Below, in pieces: positions 52,359 through 61,328 of a stretch of 64,000 nucleotides of DNA (position 1 is its first letter; the number at the start of each line of letters is the position of its first letter). Made by a program: the position numbers and the translations under genes. The stretch spans positions 1 to 64,000 of the forward strand of contig JBDHWQ010000004.1 in the NCBI GenBank assembly GCA_039810245.1, in the 5' to 3' direction. This DNA is from CALDSL01 sp039810245 (lineage in GTDB: Bacteria; Chloroflexota; Anaerolineae; Anaerolineales; Anaerolineaceae). The notes under the pieces were generated by a model. That model searched no databases and was not told where the DNA came from. It saw only the letters and a list, made by a program, of their open reading frames with translations.

Positions 52359-55195
52359 TGCGCCGCGCATTCCTGCTGTTGGCCGTATTGGTGCTCGTGA
52401 TTAACCTGGTTCCGGCCCAAACGGGCGCGGCGAGCAGCGCATTGCAGACCAACAGCGCGCAGGCGAAAGCGCAGTCATTAATGGCGCGGCTGACGCCCAA
52501 AGAGAAGATCGGCCAGCTATTCCTGGTAACCTTCAACGGCACGGATATTGCCCCCGGCTCTCCCATCAGCAACCTGATCACCACGCAGCACATCAGCGGC
52601 GTGGTCTTACTTTCGCAAAACGACAACTTTACCGGCCCGGAAAACACGCTTGAGAACATCTACCGGCTGACCAGTGGAATGCAGACCCAGGCCTGGAACG
52701 CTTTTGGACAGCCGGCCACCATCGCAGGCGAGTCGCAAACCGATTCGCGCTTTATCCCGCTGTTTATTGGCCTGACACAGGAGGGCGGCGGCTACCCCTA
52801 TGACCAGATCCTCAATGGGGTAACCGAGCTGCCCGATCCGATGGCGATTGGCGCCACCTGGAAGCCCGAGCTGGCCCAGCAAGTGGGGCAGGTAATGGGC
52901 AGCGAAATGAGCAGCCTGGGCTTTAACCTGTTTCTGGGGCCGTCGCTGGATGTACTGGACACGCTGCCCAGCGAAGACAGCCAGGACCTTGGCGCGCGCA
53001 CCTTTGGCGGCGACCCGTACTGGGTGGGCGTGATGGGCCAGGCCTATATCGATGGGCTGCACGCGGGCAGCGGCGGGCGCATGGCTGTCATCGCCAAACA
53101 CTTCCCCGGCCGCGGAGGGTCTGACCGCCCGGCGGATGAGGAAGTGGCCACGGTGCGCAAGTCGCTGGAGCAGCTCAAGCAGATCGAGCTGGCGCCGTTC
53201 TTCTCAGTCACCGGGCTGCCGGAGGGCAGCGCGGCAATGGCGGATGGGCTGCTGGTTTCGCACATTCGTTACCAGGGCCTGCAGGGCAACATCCGCGCCA
53301 CCACGCGCCCGGTGAGCTTTGACGCCGCGGCACTGGACCAGATGATGCAGCTTCCGGCGCTCTCCGCCTGGCGCCAGGGCGGCGGGGTGCTGGTCAGCGA
53401 CGACCTGGGCAGCCCGGCGCTGCGCCGTTTCTATGAAAGCACCGGCCAGGCTTACGACCCGCGCCAGGTGGCGCGCAATGCCTTTCTGGCGGGCAATGAC
53501 CTGTTGTACGTCAATAATTTTTCCTTGGATGCCAGCGAAGACTCATTGAATGTGCTGACCCGCGTGCTGGCTTCGTTCGAGCAGAAATACCGCGAAGACC
53601 CGGCCTTTGCCGAGCGAGTAGATGCTTCGGTGGAACGGCTGCTGACGCTGAAATACCAGATGTACCCAAATTTTGTGCTGGGTGAAGTGCTGCCTGACAG
53701 CGATAGTCTGAGCAGCGTGGGCAAAGCGCAGGAAGTGTCATTTAAGGTTGCGCGACAGGGCGTAACGTTGATCAGCCCCGACCCGGGCGATCTGGAAAGC
53801 GTGCTGCCGCGCCCTCCGGCGTTAAATGAGCGCATTGTCTTTATTACCGATTCGCTTTCCGGGCGGCAGTGCAGCCGCTGTCCGGAACAGGTTTCGCTGG
53901 GGATCGATAGCCTGCAAAAAGCAGTCGACCGGCTGTATGGCGCAGATGCGGGCGGTCAGGTGTTTGGCAGCCGCATGACCTCCTATTCTATGCAAGATCT
54001 GCTCAACATGCTCAACCGCACCAGCAGCGAGATCTCGCCGCTGGAAACCGACCTGCGCAGCGCGCAGTGGATCGTATTTGGGTTATTGAAAACCGACCGC
54101 GCCCGCCCGGAGACACTTTCAGTGCGGCGTTTCCTTTCGGAACGGCCGGACCTATTCCGCAACAAGCGCGTGATCGCATTCTCGTTTGGCGCGCCGTATT
54201 ACCTGGACGCGACGGATATTTCCAAACTGACCGCATATTACGGCGTATACAGCAAGGCCCCGGCATTCATCGATGCTGCGGCGCGTATCCTGTTCCAGGA
54301 ACTATCGCCGGTGGGTCGCTCGCCGGTCAATATTCCCGGCGTGGGCTACGAGCTGATCAGCGTTACCGCGCCGGACGCGGCGCAGGTGATACCGCTGGCG
54401 CTCGACTACCCGGAACCTGAGCCGGTGGGGACGGGCACGCCCACGCCGCTGCCAACGGTTGTTCCGGTGTTCAAGGTTGGCGATACGCTGCCGCTGCGCA
54501 CCGGCGTGATCTACGATTCCAATCGCAACATAGTTCCGGATGGTACCGTGGTGCGCTTCTTATTTATGGTCGGCGGTGATACCGGCACCACGCAGCAGAT
54601 TGAGACCACCACATTCAACGGCGTGGCGCGCGCAACCTATCGCATCGTCAGCCCTGGACTGCTGGAAGTGCGCGTGGTCAGTGACCCGGCTACCACATCG
54701 GAACTGCTGCGGTTAGACACTGCCGGCGGCGTGATCACCGCTATTGCCCCAACCCAGGTGCCGACCCAGACGCCCACGCCCACGCCCACGCTGACGCCTA
54801 CCCCTACCCCTACCACTATTCCGGTCACCCCACCGCCTGCCCGGCCGCTGGCACAGGACTGGCTGTACGCCATGCTGCTCACCTGGGGCTGCGCGGCGGC
54901 GGCTTTCTTCCTGTCGTGGCGGCTGAATATCCGCTGGCGCTACCGCAACGCCATGCTGGTGGCTGGCGGTGGTTTGATGGCGTACCTGGTACTGGCATTC
55001 CAACGGCTGGTGGATGAAGAGCAGGCACGCACGCTGGATACCGGCAACGTGCTGTGGGTGACCCTGGCCGGGATCGCTATTGGCCTGGCGGCAAGCTATG
55101 GCTGGCGGCGCTGGCTGGCCAGCCGGGCTCGATCGAGTGGCGAGCGGCCCACCGGGCCGCGCTCGTCTACCGGGCCAAAGTCATCAACAGGCTGA
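52358..55195 (+). CDS. Membrane-anchored GH3-family glycoside hydrolase-like protein
   Basis: A 945-aa secreted protein. A signal peptide (residues 1-25) precedes a GH3 barrel (about 45-380): AVIAKHFPGRGGSD near residue 247 matches the KHFPG motif, and the nucleophile region is GVLVSDDLGSPAL near 347. The NagZ-type catalytic Asp-His pair after KHFPG is not seen (SDRPADEE instead). A second domain (about 480-680) follows, then a Thr/Pro linker near 805-835 and three membrane helices near 845, 870 and 895. The C-terminus has repeated TGPRSSTGPKSSTG. It overlaps the GDPD gene start and converges with the kinase gene by 29 bp. Confidence 0.82.
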   Translation: MRRAFLLLAVLVLVINLVPAQTGAASSALQTNSAQAKAQSLMARLTPKEKIGQLFLVTFNGTDIAPGSPISNLITTQHISGVVLLSQNDNFTGPENTLENIYRLTSGMQTQAWNAFGQPATIAGESQTDSRFIPLFIGLTQEGGGYPYDQILNGVTELPDPMAIGATWKPELAQQVGQVMGSEMSSLGFNLFLGPSLDVLDTLPSEDSQDLGARTFGGDPYWVGVMGQAYIDGLHAGSGGRMAVIAKHFPGRGGSDRPADEEVATVRKSLEQLKQIELAPFFSVTGLPEGSAAMADGLLVSHIRYQGLQGNIRATTRPVSFDAAALDQMMQLPALSAWRQGGGVLVSDDLGSPALRRFYESTGQAYDPRQVARNAFLAGNDLLYVNNFSLDASEDSLNVLTRVLASFEQKYREDPAFAERVDASVERLLTLKYQMYPNFVLGEVLPDSDSLSSVGKAQEVSFKVARQGVTLISPDPGDLESVLPRPPALNERIVFITDSLSGRQCSRCPEQVSLGIDSLQKAVDRLYGADAGGQVFGSRMTSYSMQDLLNMLNRTSSEISPLETDLRSAQWIVFGLLKTDRARPETLSVRRFLSERPDLFRNKRVIAFSFGAPYYLDATDISKLTAYYGVYSKAPAFIDAAARILFQELSPVGRSPVNIPGVGYELISVTAPDAAQVIPLALDYPEPEPVGTGTPTPLPTVVPVFKVGDTLPLRTGVIYDSNRNIVPDGTVVRFLFMVGGDTGTTQQIETTTFNGVARATYRIVSPGLLEVRVVSDPATTSELLRLDTAGGVITAIAPTQVPTQTPTPTPTLTPTPTPTTIPVTPPPARPLAQDWLYAMLLTWGCAAAAFFLSWRLNIRWRYRNAMLVAGGGLMAYLVLAFQRLVDEEQARTLDTGNVLWVTLAGIAIGLAASYGWRRWLASRARSSGERPTGPRSSTGPKSSTG

Positions 55196-56150
55196 TCAGG
55201 GTCAGGCCCGCGGTGAGCCACAACAGCAGGCGTTCTACCGGGCTGGAAAACAAGTCGGCAGGGCGGGCGGGGCGGTTGATGGTCGTGCGCACAAACTCAC
55301 GGTCGCCCAGCAGCGATTCGCGGAAGATTTCCACCGACGCAGGGCGCTCATCGGGGTGCAGGCTCATGGCCCAGTCCACGGCGCGCTCTGTGCGCGCGTT
55401 GACTTCGGGGTTTACCTGGCGGATGGGCGGCATGGCTTCGGGGTCGAGGAAGCGCTCGCGCGCGTCTACCGGGGCCTTATTGGTCAGCAGGTGGTAGAGC
55501 GTGGCACCAAAGGCGTAAATATCGCTGCGCGCGTCGGTATGACCGCTGTCGCCTCCATATTGCTCCAGCGGGGTATACAACGCCGTGCCCTGGCCCTGCA
55601 GCACGGTGATGGTCACTTCGCCGGGAGCCAGCAGCTTGACCAGGCCGAAATCAACCAGCTTGAGCAGTCCGCTGGGGGTGAGCTTGAGGTTGGAAGGCTT
55701 GATATCGCGATGCAGAATGGGGGATTCCTGGCTGTGCAGGTAGGTGAGCGCGTCGGCAAGCTGGCTGGCCCAGGCGAGCACGTCTTCTTCGGCCAGAAAT
55801 ACGCCGTTCTGGCGCGCTTCAAGCATCAGCGTGCGCAGGTCTTTGCCGGGGATGAAGTCCATCACCAGGTAATCACGCGAGCCAACCGAGAAAAAGTCCG
55901 ACACTTTTGGCAGGTTAGGATGGTCGAGGCGCGCTAATACCGTGGCTTCACGCAGGAACTGCTCGCGAGCCTCGCGCACGATCTCGGGTGGGAGCGTCCG
56001 GTCGTGCTCGACCTCTTTCAGGGCGCACTGGCGGCCTTCCAGGCGCAGATCATCCGACAGGTAGATGGAACCCATGCCACCCTGCCCGATGATGCGGCGG
56101 ATGCGATAGCGACCGCGCAGTACTTCCCCAGCTTTCAGGGGTATCGGCAT
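55167..56150 (-). CDS. Ser/Thr protein kinase (Hanks type)
   Basis: A 327-aa eukaryotic-like kinase. The glycine loop is IIGQGGMGSIYL near residue 20, the ATP lysine in CALKEVEHD near 42, the catalytic loop LHRDIKPSNLKL near 145, the metal-binding LVDFGLVK near 167 and the activation segment GTALYTPLEQYGG. A single membrane helix near the C-terminus (residues 305-325) suggests a membrane anchor with no extracellular domain. It is divergent from the FHA regulator gene, which is the expected type of phosphothreonine-binding partner. The 3' end overlaps the GH3 gene by 29 bp. Confidence 0.92.
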   Translation of the reverse strand: MPIPLKAGEVLRGRYRIRRIIGQGGMGSIYLSDDLRLEGRQCALKEVEHDRTLPPEIVREAREQFLREATVLARLDHPNLPKVSDFFSVGSRDYLVMDFIPGKDLRTLMLEARQNGVFLAEEDVLAWASQLADALTYLHSQESPILHRDIKPSNLKLTPSGLLKLVDFGLVKLLAPGEVTITVLQGQGTALYTPLEQYGGDSGHTDARSDIYAFGATLYHLLTNKAPVDARERFLDPEAMPPIRQVNPEVNARTERAVDWAMSLHPDERPASVEIFRESLLGDREFVRTTINRPARPADLFSSPVERLLLWLTAGLTLISLLMTLAR

Positions 56151-56265
56151 ACAGCGACTTCTTTCTTAGAACCGGTCATCTGCAGGCGGTGGAGCCGGGC
56201 GATCGGCGTTGCCCAAACTGCACTGGCGGGTGAAGCCCGTCACACAAATTCCAGTTTTCTGCTAT

Positions 56266-56307
56266 ATTATACCTCGAGAGGAGTAATTTCCCACCGGGTC
56301 TCTCGAG
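56266..56307. promoter_or_regulatory. Kinase promoter -10 and inverted repeat in the divergent gap
   Basis: The 290-bp gap between the kinase and FHA genes has a minus-strand TATAAT (56271-56266, about 115 bp before the kinase start) and a plus-strand TGCTATATT (56260-56268). Next to them lies an 8-bp inverted repeat, CTCGAGAG at 56273-56280 and CTCTCGAG at 56300-56307, a possible operator or leader hairpin. No ORF was seen. Confidence 0.5.
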
Positions 56308-56440
56308 CAGCGCGGTCCATCATCATAACCAGTAGCGGTTCTCCTGGTTCGTTTGGGCCTGTGCGCACCACGGCCGGTGGCCGGAATGTGCCTGGATCTT
56401 GCCGGATCGACTCTCCGGCAGCGCCGGATTGGAGAAGGAA

Positions 56441-57139
56441 ATGCAGCGTGCAGGATCCGAATATCCCGTATTGATCGCACAATCAGGCAGCCTGGCCGGC
56501 CAGCGCTGGCCTATCGACCGCGCCCTGACGCTGGGGCGTGACCCGGAATGCGATATTGTGGTGCAGGACCGTCAAATTTCGCGTTATCACGCGCGGCTGA
56601 CGCCGGACACGGACGGGGTACTGCTGGAAGACCTGGGAAGCAAAAATGGCACGTTCTGCAATAATCGACTGGTGGAAGACGCGGTACGGCTGGAAGATGG
56701 CGACATGATCCAGGTGGCGCTTACGCAGCAGTTTGTCTTCCTGGCGTCGGATGCCACCATGCCGCTGGATGCCGGGATGCTGCCGCAAAAGGCCGTCAAG
56801 CCAGTCACCGGTTCGCTGCCGCGTGAGCGCGCCGGCAGGTTGTACCTCGAAAGCCGCTCGCGGCGGGTATGGATCGGGCGCGAAGAAGTGCTCCCGCCGC
56901 TTTCCGCGCCGCAGTTCCGGCTGCTACAACTGCTGTATGAACGCACCGGGCAGGTGGTATCGCGCGCGGAGATGATTAATGCGGTGTGGGGCGAGCAGGA
57001 GTCATTGGGCGTATCCGAGCAGGCGCTGGACGCGCTGGTGCGCCGCCTCCGCGACCGGCTGGCGCTGCTCGACCCGGGCCACGCCTATATGGTCACCGTG
57101 CGCGGCCATGGGCTGCGGCTGGATAATCCGAAAGAGTAA
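56441..57139 (+). CDS. FHA-domain transcriptional regulator with winged-helix output
   Basis: A 232-aa protein. The FHA domain (about residues 8-105) has the phosphothreonine-binding signature: LTLGRDPECDIVV near 30, ISRYHARL near 45 and LEDLGSKNGTFCNN near 63. A C-terminal OmpR/PhoB-type winged helix follows (about 140-230), with APQFRLLQLLYE near 158, GEQESLGVSEQALDALVRRLR and a final GHGLRL wing, split for reading. The start at 56441 follows GGAGAAGGAA. Together with the divergent kinase it suggests a phosphorylation-controlled transcription circuit. DNA targets are unknown. Confidence 0.88.
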   Translation: MQRAGSEYPVLIAQSGSLAGQRWPIDRALTLGRDPECDIVVQDRQISRYHARLTPDTDGVLLEDLGSKNGTFCNNRLVEDAVRLEDGDMIQVALTQQFVFLASDATMPLDAGMLPQKAVKPVTGSLPRERAGRLYLESRSRRVWIGREEVLPPLSAPQFRLLQLLYERTGQVVSRAEMINAVWGEQESLGVSEQALDALVRRLRDRLALLDPGHAYMVTVRGHGLRLDNPKE

Positions 57140-57174
57140 AAACTGAGGGGGCGCGCCGCGCCCCCTCAGTTTTT
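57138..57174. terminator. Bidirectional terminator after FHA gene
   Basis: AAAAACTGAGGGGGCGC pairs with GCGCCCCCTCAGTTTTT around a three-base loop, overlapping the FHA stop codon and the stop of the facing CpXC gene. Confidence 0.93.
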
Positions 57175-58525
57175 ACTTGTTGATATTGGACTGCATCACA
57201 TAGCGCAGGGCAGCCCGGTAGACCGTTTTGATCTGGTCGACGACTTCCGGGTTCTGCTCCTGCTGGGCGGCCTGCGCGCTCAGATTGCTGAGCAGCTCGA
57301 TAAACTCGGGCGTTATCTTTTCGGCGTTGGCTTTGAGCAGTTCGGTGCGGGCTTCGTCGGTTTCAGCGCCCATCAGATCCTGCACCAGGGCCAGCTCAGG
57401 CGGAGGCGCGCTGGCCTTTTCTACCACGTTCATCACTTTCTGCAGCCTGCCGATGCGATCCAGGTCGGCAGATTTGCGCGCCTTGTCCATTTCCTGGTTG
57501 ATGATGTTGACAAATGTATCGTTGACCGCGCCCAGGTTTTCTTCCATCGCGGCCTCGATGTCGGGCTGCTGGAGCACCTGCTCGAGGAAATCGCGGTAGG
57601 CGGCTTCTTGCTCGCTGGCGGCGGCGTCAATCTGCTGGGTAAGGGCCAGGATTTTGTCGCGCTTTTCGGTGAAAGCCTGTTTCTCTTCCGGGCTGGCAGC
57701 GTTTTCAATGCGCTGGGCAAGGATCTGGAAGAATTCGTAGTCCAGCCCGCTGCGGGTGTACGAGACCAGCGCGTTAAAGCGCGCATCGCTGGTGGCTCCG
57801 AGGATCAGATCGAGCAGTTTTTCGCGGGTCAGGCCGGTGCGGCTGGCTTCCTGCAGCGATTTTAACGCGTCTTCTACCTCTTTGGCCTGATCTTGAAGCT
57901 GGCGGCCGAAGGTAGTATGCTGCAGCAGTTCTTGCTGCAGCAGCGCGAGCTGGCGCGCGCCCTGCTGGTCGCCACCCTGCAGGGTGGCTTCGATCAGCCG
58001 GTTGAGCAGGTTGAAGAAGCCCGCGTCGATCAGCGCTTCTTCCTGCTTGATCACGTCCACGCGCGCATCGGGCGCAGTGGTGAGCAGGCGCTGGAGCAGG
58101 TTCATGCGGTTTTGCTGCTCGTCGAGCATCTCTTTGGTGATGCCATCCGCCTCGAGGATTTTCTCGATCATGGTCTGCATGGTGAGCATAGTCTGTGGGC
58201 GGAAGAGGTAGGCTTTGCGCTTTTCGGGGGCCAAACGATTGACCACCTGGGTGATCTGCGGGCCGATCAGGCGCTCCTGCTCGTTGACCGGCAGACCCAG
58301 TTCGGGCGGGAAGTAGGTCAGCAGCAGCTCTTTGTCCGCGTCGTGATAGACGAGCGGGGCGGCCAGGTTGCCCTGGTAGCCGCAGTTCTGGCACTGGATC
58401 AGGTTATAGTTTCCGGAAAGCAGACGTTGCTTGGCCTGCGGGTCGGAGCTGATATCAAACAACTGCTCGACATCCACCACGACGGGCTGCCGGCAGCGCG
58501 GACAAGAGGTTGCGGTTTTGGGCAT
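57173..58525 (-). CDS. CpXC-domain protein with long helical region
   Basis: A 450-aa cytoplasmic protein. The N-terminus is a CpXC-type metal-binding domain with CPRCRQPV near residue 8 and CQNCGYQG near 45. The remainder is mostly alpha-helical and Gln/Glu-rich with no motif I can name. An extended -10 (TGATATAAT, minus strand 58584-58576) lies about 50 nt before the ATG. Function unknown; related proteins occur near ribosomal or stress genes in Chloroflexota, which is only recollection. It faces the FHA gene. Confidence 0.8.
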   Translation of the reverse strand: MPKTATSCPRCRQPVVVDVEQLFDISSDPQAKQRLLSGNYNLIQCQNCGYQGNLAAPLVYHDADKELLLTYFPPELGLPVNEQERLIGPQITQVVNRLAPEKRKAYLFRPQTMLTMQTMIEKILEADGITKEMLDEQQNRMNLLQRLLTTAPDARVDVIKQEEALIDAGFFNLLNRLIEATLQGGDQQGARQLALLQQELLQHTTFGRQLQDQAKEVEDALKSLQEASRTGLTREKLLDLILGATSDARFNALVSYTRSGLDYEFFQILAQRIENAASPEEKQAFTEKRDKILALTQQIDAAASEQEAAYRDFLEQVLQQPDIEAAMEENLGAVNDTFVNIINQEMDKARKSADLDRIGRLQKVMNVVEKASAPPPELALVQDLMGAETDEARTELLKANAEKITPEFIELLSNLSAQAAQQEQNPEVVDQIKTVYRAALRYVMQSNINK

Positions 58526-58575
58526 AAGGTTCTCGCGACAGATCAGATAATTCTCGCACGGAGCGAGTCACATGG

Positions 58576-58584
58576 ATTATATCA
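58576..58584 (-). promoter_or_regulatory. Extended -10 promoter of the CpXC gene
   Basis: TGATATAAT on the minus strand, overlapping the stop region of the SGNH-like gene by about three bases; the CpXC ATG is 50 nt downstream. Confidence 0.65.
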
Positions 58585-59604
58585 TTGCTCGACTTGCGCC
58601 TGTTCCAGCGCGCGGTGCACGGCATCCAGCGCCTGCAGGCCTGTGAGGTTGCGCACGTGCCAGCCGGACAGCGTGCCCTGCGATGGGCTGAAGTCGAAAA
58701 TGTTCCCCCATTGGGTAAGGTGAAAGCCATCCACGATGCCGTGGCGTCGCAGGGGTTGCAGCGCGGCCCACAGGTTCCACACCGGCAGATCGTAGCGTAC
58801 GGCCAGTTCGGCAATAATGCGATTAGCCTTCTTGTTATTGGCCGTTGTTCCCAGGATTGGAACTACCTGCTGCTCCAGCAGGTATTCGATCAGCCGGGTG
58901 TAATGGAGCTCATATTTCTCGGTATTACCATCCCACAGTTCCTCGTACGACACCAGGACCAGCGATGGCTGGTTAAGGCGCACTTCGCAGGCCAGCGGGT
59001 TTTCGCCTTTTTTGCATTCCTTGGAGCGGGTAAACAGCGGGTTTTGTACTGCGGCCACGTTCAATCCGCCGCGCACGGCGGCACTGTCACGCTTGAACGA
59101 GCCGGCGTACCAGTCGATGGTTTCTTGCAGGCTGGTGTATTGGCCCAGGTCGTAGCGGTTGGCGCGATCGTAATTGGCGAGGAAATAGGTGCTGATGTTC
59201 TGGCAATCGCCCACCTTGCTGAAGCGGTGGGGCAGGTTGCCGGCATCCAGCCCGGCCTGATACAGCGCAACCATCGCCGCGGAAACGCCTTCAGGAACCA
59301 CGGGCCAGGTTTCCCAGTCCGCCGGGTCGCGCGTGGGCAGGGAAGTAAGCGTAGGCAGGGTGGTGGCGGTTCGGGTAGGTCGCGGCGTGGGGGTGCCAGT
59401 GACATCCACGCGCACCGTAGGCGCGATGGCTGTATCTGTGGGTGTCGGCGTTGGCTCGGCCAGCGGGCGAGGCTCGGTTTGTGTGGGCTGCAAGACGGCA
59501 GTTGGCGCACTGGTGGGTGCGGACGCAGCCGCGCCAGGCCCGGCGCAGCCGGTGATGAGGATCAGCGCCACAAGGGCTAGGAGGAGGCGGTGGACAGGTT
59601 TCAT
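58582..59604 (-). CDS. SGNH/GDSL-like hydrolase lipoprotein with GDC in place of GDS
   Basis: A 340-aa lipoprotein. The signal peptide ends LITGCAG near residue 20, followed by a Thr/Pro/Ala linker (residues 23-75). The globular part has SKVGDCQNIS near 125, aligned with the block I GDS motif but with cysteine for serine. VSYEELWDGN near 222 resembles block III, and the C-terminal DGFHLTQWGN near 305 is the D-x-x-H block V. The substrate is unknown; family members are esterases and acyl or acetyl transferases of cell surface polymers. The chosen start at 59604 gives a clean signal peptide. A TATAAT lies 37 bp upstream. Confidence 0.75.
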   Translation of the reverse strand: MKPVHRLLLALVALILITGCAGPGAAASAPTSAPTAVLQPTQTEPRPLAEPTPTPTDTAIAPTVRVDVTGTPTPRPTRTATTLPTLTSLPTRDPADWETWPVVPEGVSAAMVALYQAGLDAGNLPHRFSKVGDCQNISTYFLANYDRANRYDLGQYTSLQETIDWYAGSFKRDSAAVRGGLNVAAVQNPLFTRSKECKKGENPLACEVRLNQPSLVLVSYEELWDGNTEKYELHYTRLIEYLLEQQVVPILGTTANNKKANRIIAELAVRYDLPVWNLWAALQPLRRHGIVDGFHLTQWGNIFDFSPSQGTLSGWHVRNLTGLQALDAVHRALEQAQVEQ

Positions 59605-59696
59605 TGGGCGGCGTTTTTCTCGAATACAAAACGTTGCCCGATTATACCGTAAATCGGGGGCGCGACCCACCCCGGCGGGCAGTGCTGGGCGCTGGC

Positions 59697-61262
59697 CTAT
59701 TCACTTTCCAGGCTGCGCGGCAAGGTGAAGCAGAAGCGCGCGCCCTGGTTGGGGGCCGGGTCCAGCCACATGCGCCCGCCGTGCGCTTCAATGATGGCCC
59801 GCGAGAGATACAGTCCCAGCCCGGCGCCTTTGGTGATGCGCGCCATATCCGCGCCGCGGTAAAAACGGTCGAAGATGTGGGGGATATCGTCGGCGGGGAT
59901 GCCCGGACCCTGATCGCTGACACATATGATCACCGAGTCGGGACGCACATGGCCATGGATGTTGATTTCACCGCCGGGAGCGTACTTGATGGCGTTATTA
60001 AACAGGTTGGAGATCACCTGCTCCAGGCGGGTTTCGTCGGCCAGCACCACCGGAAAATCGGGCGGAAAGTCCACCATAAAAGTATGGCTGTTGGTTTGGG
60101 TGCGAAAGCGCTCGGCCATGCGCCGCGCAAGGTTGGGCAGCGAGACGTCTGAGCGCTTGATGGGCAGCGCGCCGGCCTGCAGGCGCGAAGCATCCAGCAG
60201 GTTTTCGATCAGGAAGGTCAGCCGGTCGGCCTCTTCCTCGATGACTTCCAGACTGTCTTTGACCACAGCGCGGTCCCAGTGCGCATCTTCGCGGCGCAGT
60301 GTGCTGACGTAACCTTTGATCAGCGCGACTGGAGTTTTGAGCTCGTGGCTGATAACCGAGATGAAGGTGCTTTTCAGTTCATCCGCCTGGCGGAAGCGGG
60401 TGATATCGCGCACGGTGGCGATGATGTTCATCAGGCGGCCGCCGGTAGACAGCAGTGGGGCGTAGGTGATGCCAACCGGCAGTGGTGGCTGTCCCTGCGG
60501 GCGCAGCAGGTCGCCTTCAACGTACAGGCTGGCGTGCGGGGTGAGCGGCCAGCCACCAGCTTCGGCGCTTTCCAGCGTGGGCTGCTGCGGCGGGCTGGCC
60601 CAGCGGATGATGGTTTCATGCCGGCGGCCGATCAGGTTTTCGTGCGGCTCTCCATATAACCGTCCAAAGGCGGCGTTGGCGCTTTCGATGCGCTTCTCCG
60701 CGGAGAAAATGAGGATGCCATCGGCGGCATTATCCAGCAGCGCCTCAATGCGCTGTTTTTGCTCGGTCAGGCTGGTGTAAACCTGAGCGTTCTGCACGGC
60801 GATGGCTGCCTGGTTGGCAAAGCTGCTGAGCAGCGCGCGGTCGTTGGACGAAAACATGTCCGGGTAAGTGCGGAAGACGTAAATGATGCCGGCAATACGG
60901 TTACGGGCGATCAGCGGCAGCCCCACGCCGTTGAGCATGCCCATGCTGGCGTTATAGGTCAACTCGGAGAGCATGCGGTTGAGCCCCGAAAGCTCCAGGC
61001 GCTGGGGATCGTCCTGTTCGGGCAGACGTGAGAGGTAAGCCTCGACGTAACGCAGCAGCGCAGAGGGTATGCCGTGCGAGACGGGAATGCGCCATCCGGC
61101 CGGCGCATCTCGCAGAGCGATCAGCCCGGCCTGGCCAGCCAGCATTTCGATTGAGATGGTGAGGATACGCCCGAGCAATTTTTCCAGGTCGAGCTCTTCG
61201 GTGAGGGCGCGGGCAATTTCGAGCAGGTAGTCGCGCTGTCGCACGCGGAAATCGGGTAGCAT
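59697..61262 (-). CDS. Sensor histidine kinase (GAF-PAS-HisKA-HATPase)
   Basis: A 521-aa soluble kinase with no membrane segments. A GAF-like domain covers residues 10-160, a PAS-like domain 175-295 (LLDNAADGILIFSAEKRI near 175), then HisKA with the phosphorylated histidine in ISVISHELKTPVALIKGY near 312. The ATPase has N-box NLFNNAIKYAPGG near 430, G1 box DQGPGIP near 457 and G2 box GAGLGLYLSRAI near 485. The start is at 61262, only six bases after a TATAAT (61274-61269), so the mRNA is probably leaderless. No partner regulator is adjacent. Confidence 0.93.
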   Translation of the reverse strand: MLPDFRVRQRDYLLEIARALTEELDLEKLLGRILTISIEMLAGQAGLIALRDAPAGWRIPVSHGIPSALLRYVEAYLSRLPEQDDPQRLELSGLNRMLSELTYNASMGMLNGVGLPLIARNRIAGIIYVFRTYPDMFSSNDRALLSSFANQAAIAVQNAQVYTSLTEQKQRIEALLDNAADGILIFSAEKRIESANAAFGRLYGEPHENLIGRRHETIIRWASPPQQPTLESAEAGGWPLTPHASLYVEGDLLRPQGQPPLPVGITYAPLLSTGGRLMNIIATVRDITRFRQADELKSTFISVISHELKTPVALIKGYVSTLRREDAHWDRAVVKDSLEVIEEEADRLTFLIENLLDASRLQAGALPIKRSDVSLPNLARRMAERFRTQTNSHTFMVDFPPDFPVVLADETRLEQVISNLFNNAIKYAPGGEINIHGHVRPDSVIICVSDQGPGIPADDIPHIFDRFYRGADMARITKGAGLGLYLSRAIIEAHGGRMWLDPAPNQGARFCFTLPRSLESE

Positions 61263-61268
61263 GGGTTA

Positions 61269-61274
61269 ATTATA
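61269..61274 (-). promoter_or_regulatory. -10 box of the histidine kinase gene
   Basis: TATAAT on the minus strand six bases before the ATG; it lies between the aminotransferase terminator and the start codon. A -35 is not evident. Confidence 0.55.
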
Positions 61275-61277
61275 TGC

Positions 61278-61307
61278 AAAAAGGCGGGGCCGCGGCCCCG
61301 CCTTTTT
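61278..61307 (-). terminator. Terminator of the aminotransferase gene
   Basis: AAAAAGGCGGGGCC pairs with GGCCCCGCCTTTTT around a two-base loop; the minus-strand product carries the T-run after the stem. It also overlaps the promoter zone of the downstream histidine kinase gene. Confidence 0.92.
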
Positions 61308-61328
61308 GTTTTTGGTGGTTTGTCCCTA

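Noticed and set aside
54770..54830. Short tandem hexamer repeats
   Set aside because: They are codon-level repeats of the Thr/Pro linker in the GH3 protein rather than a separate element.
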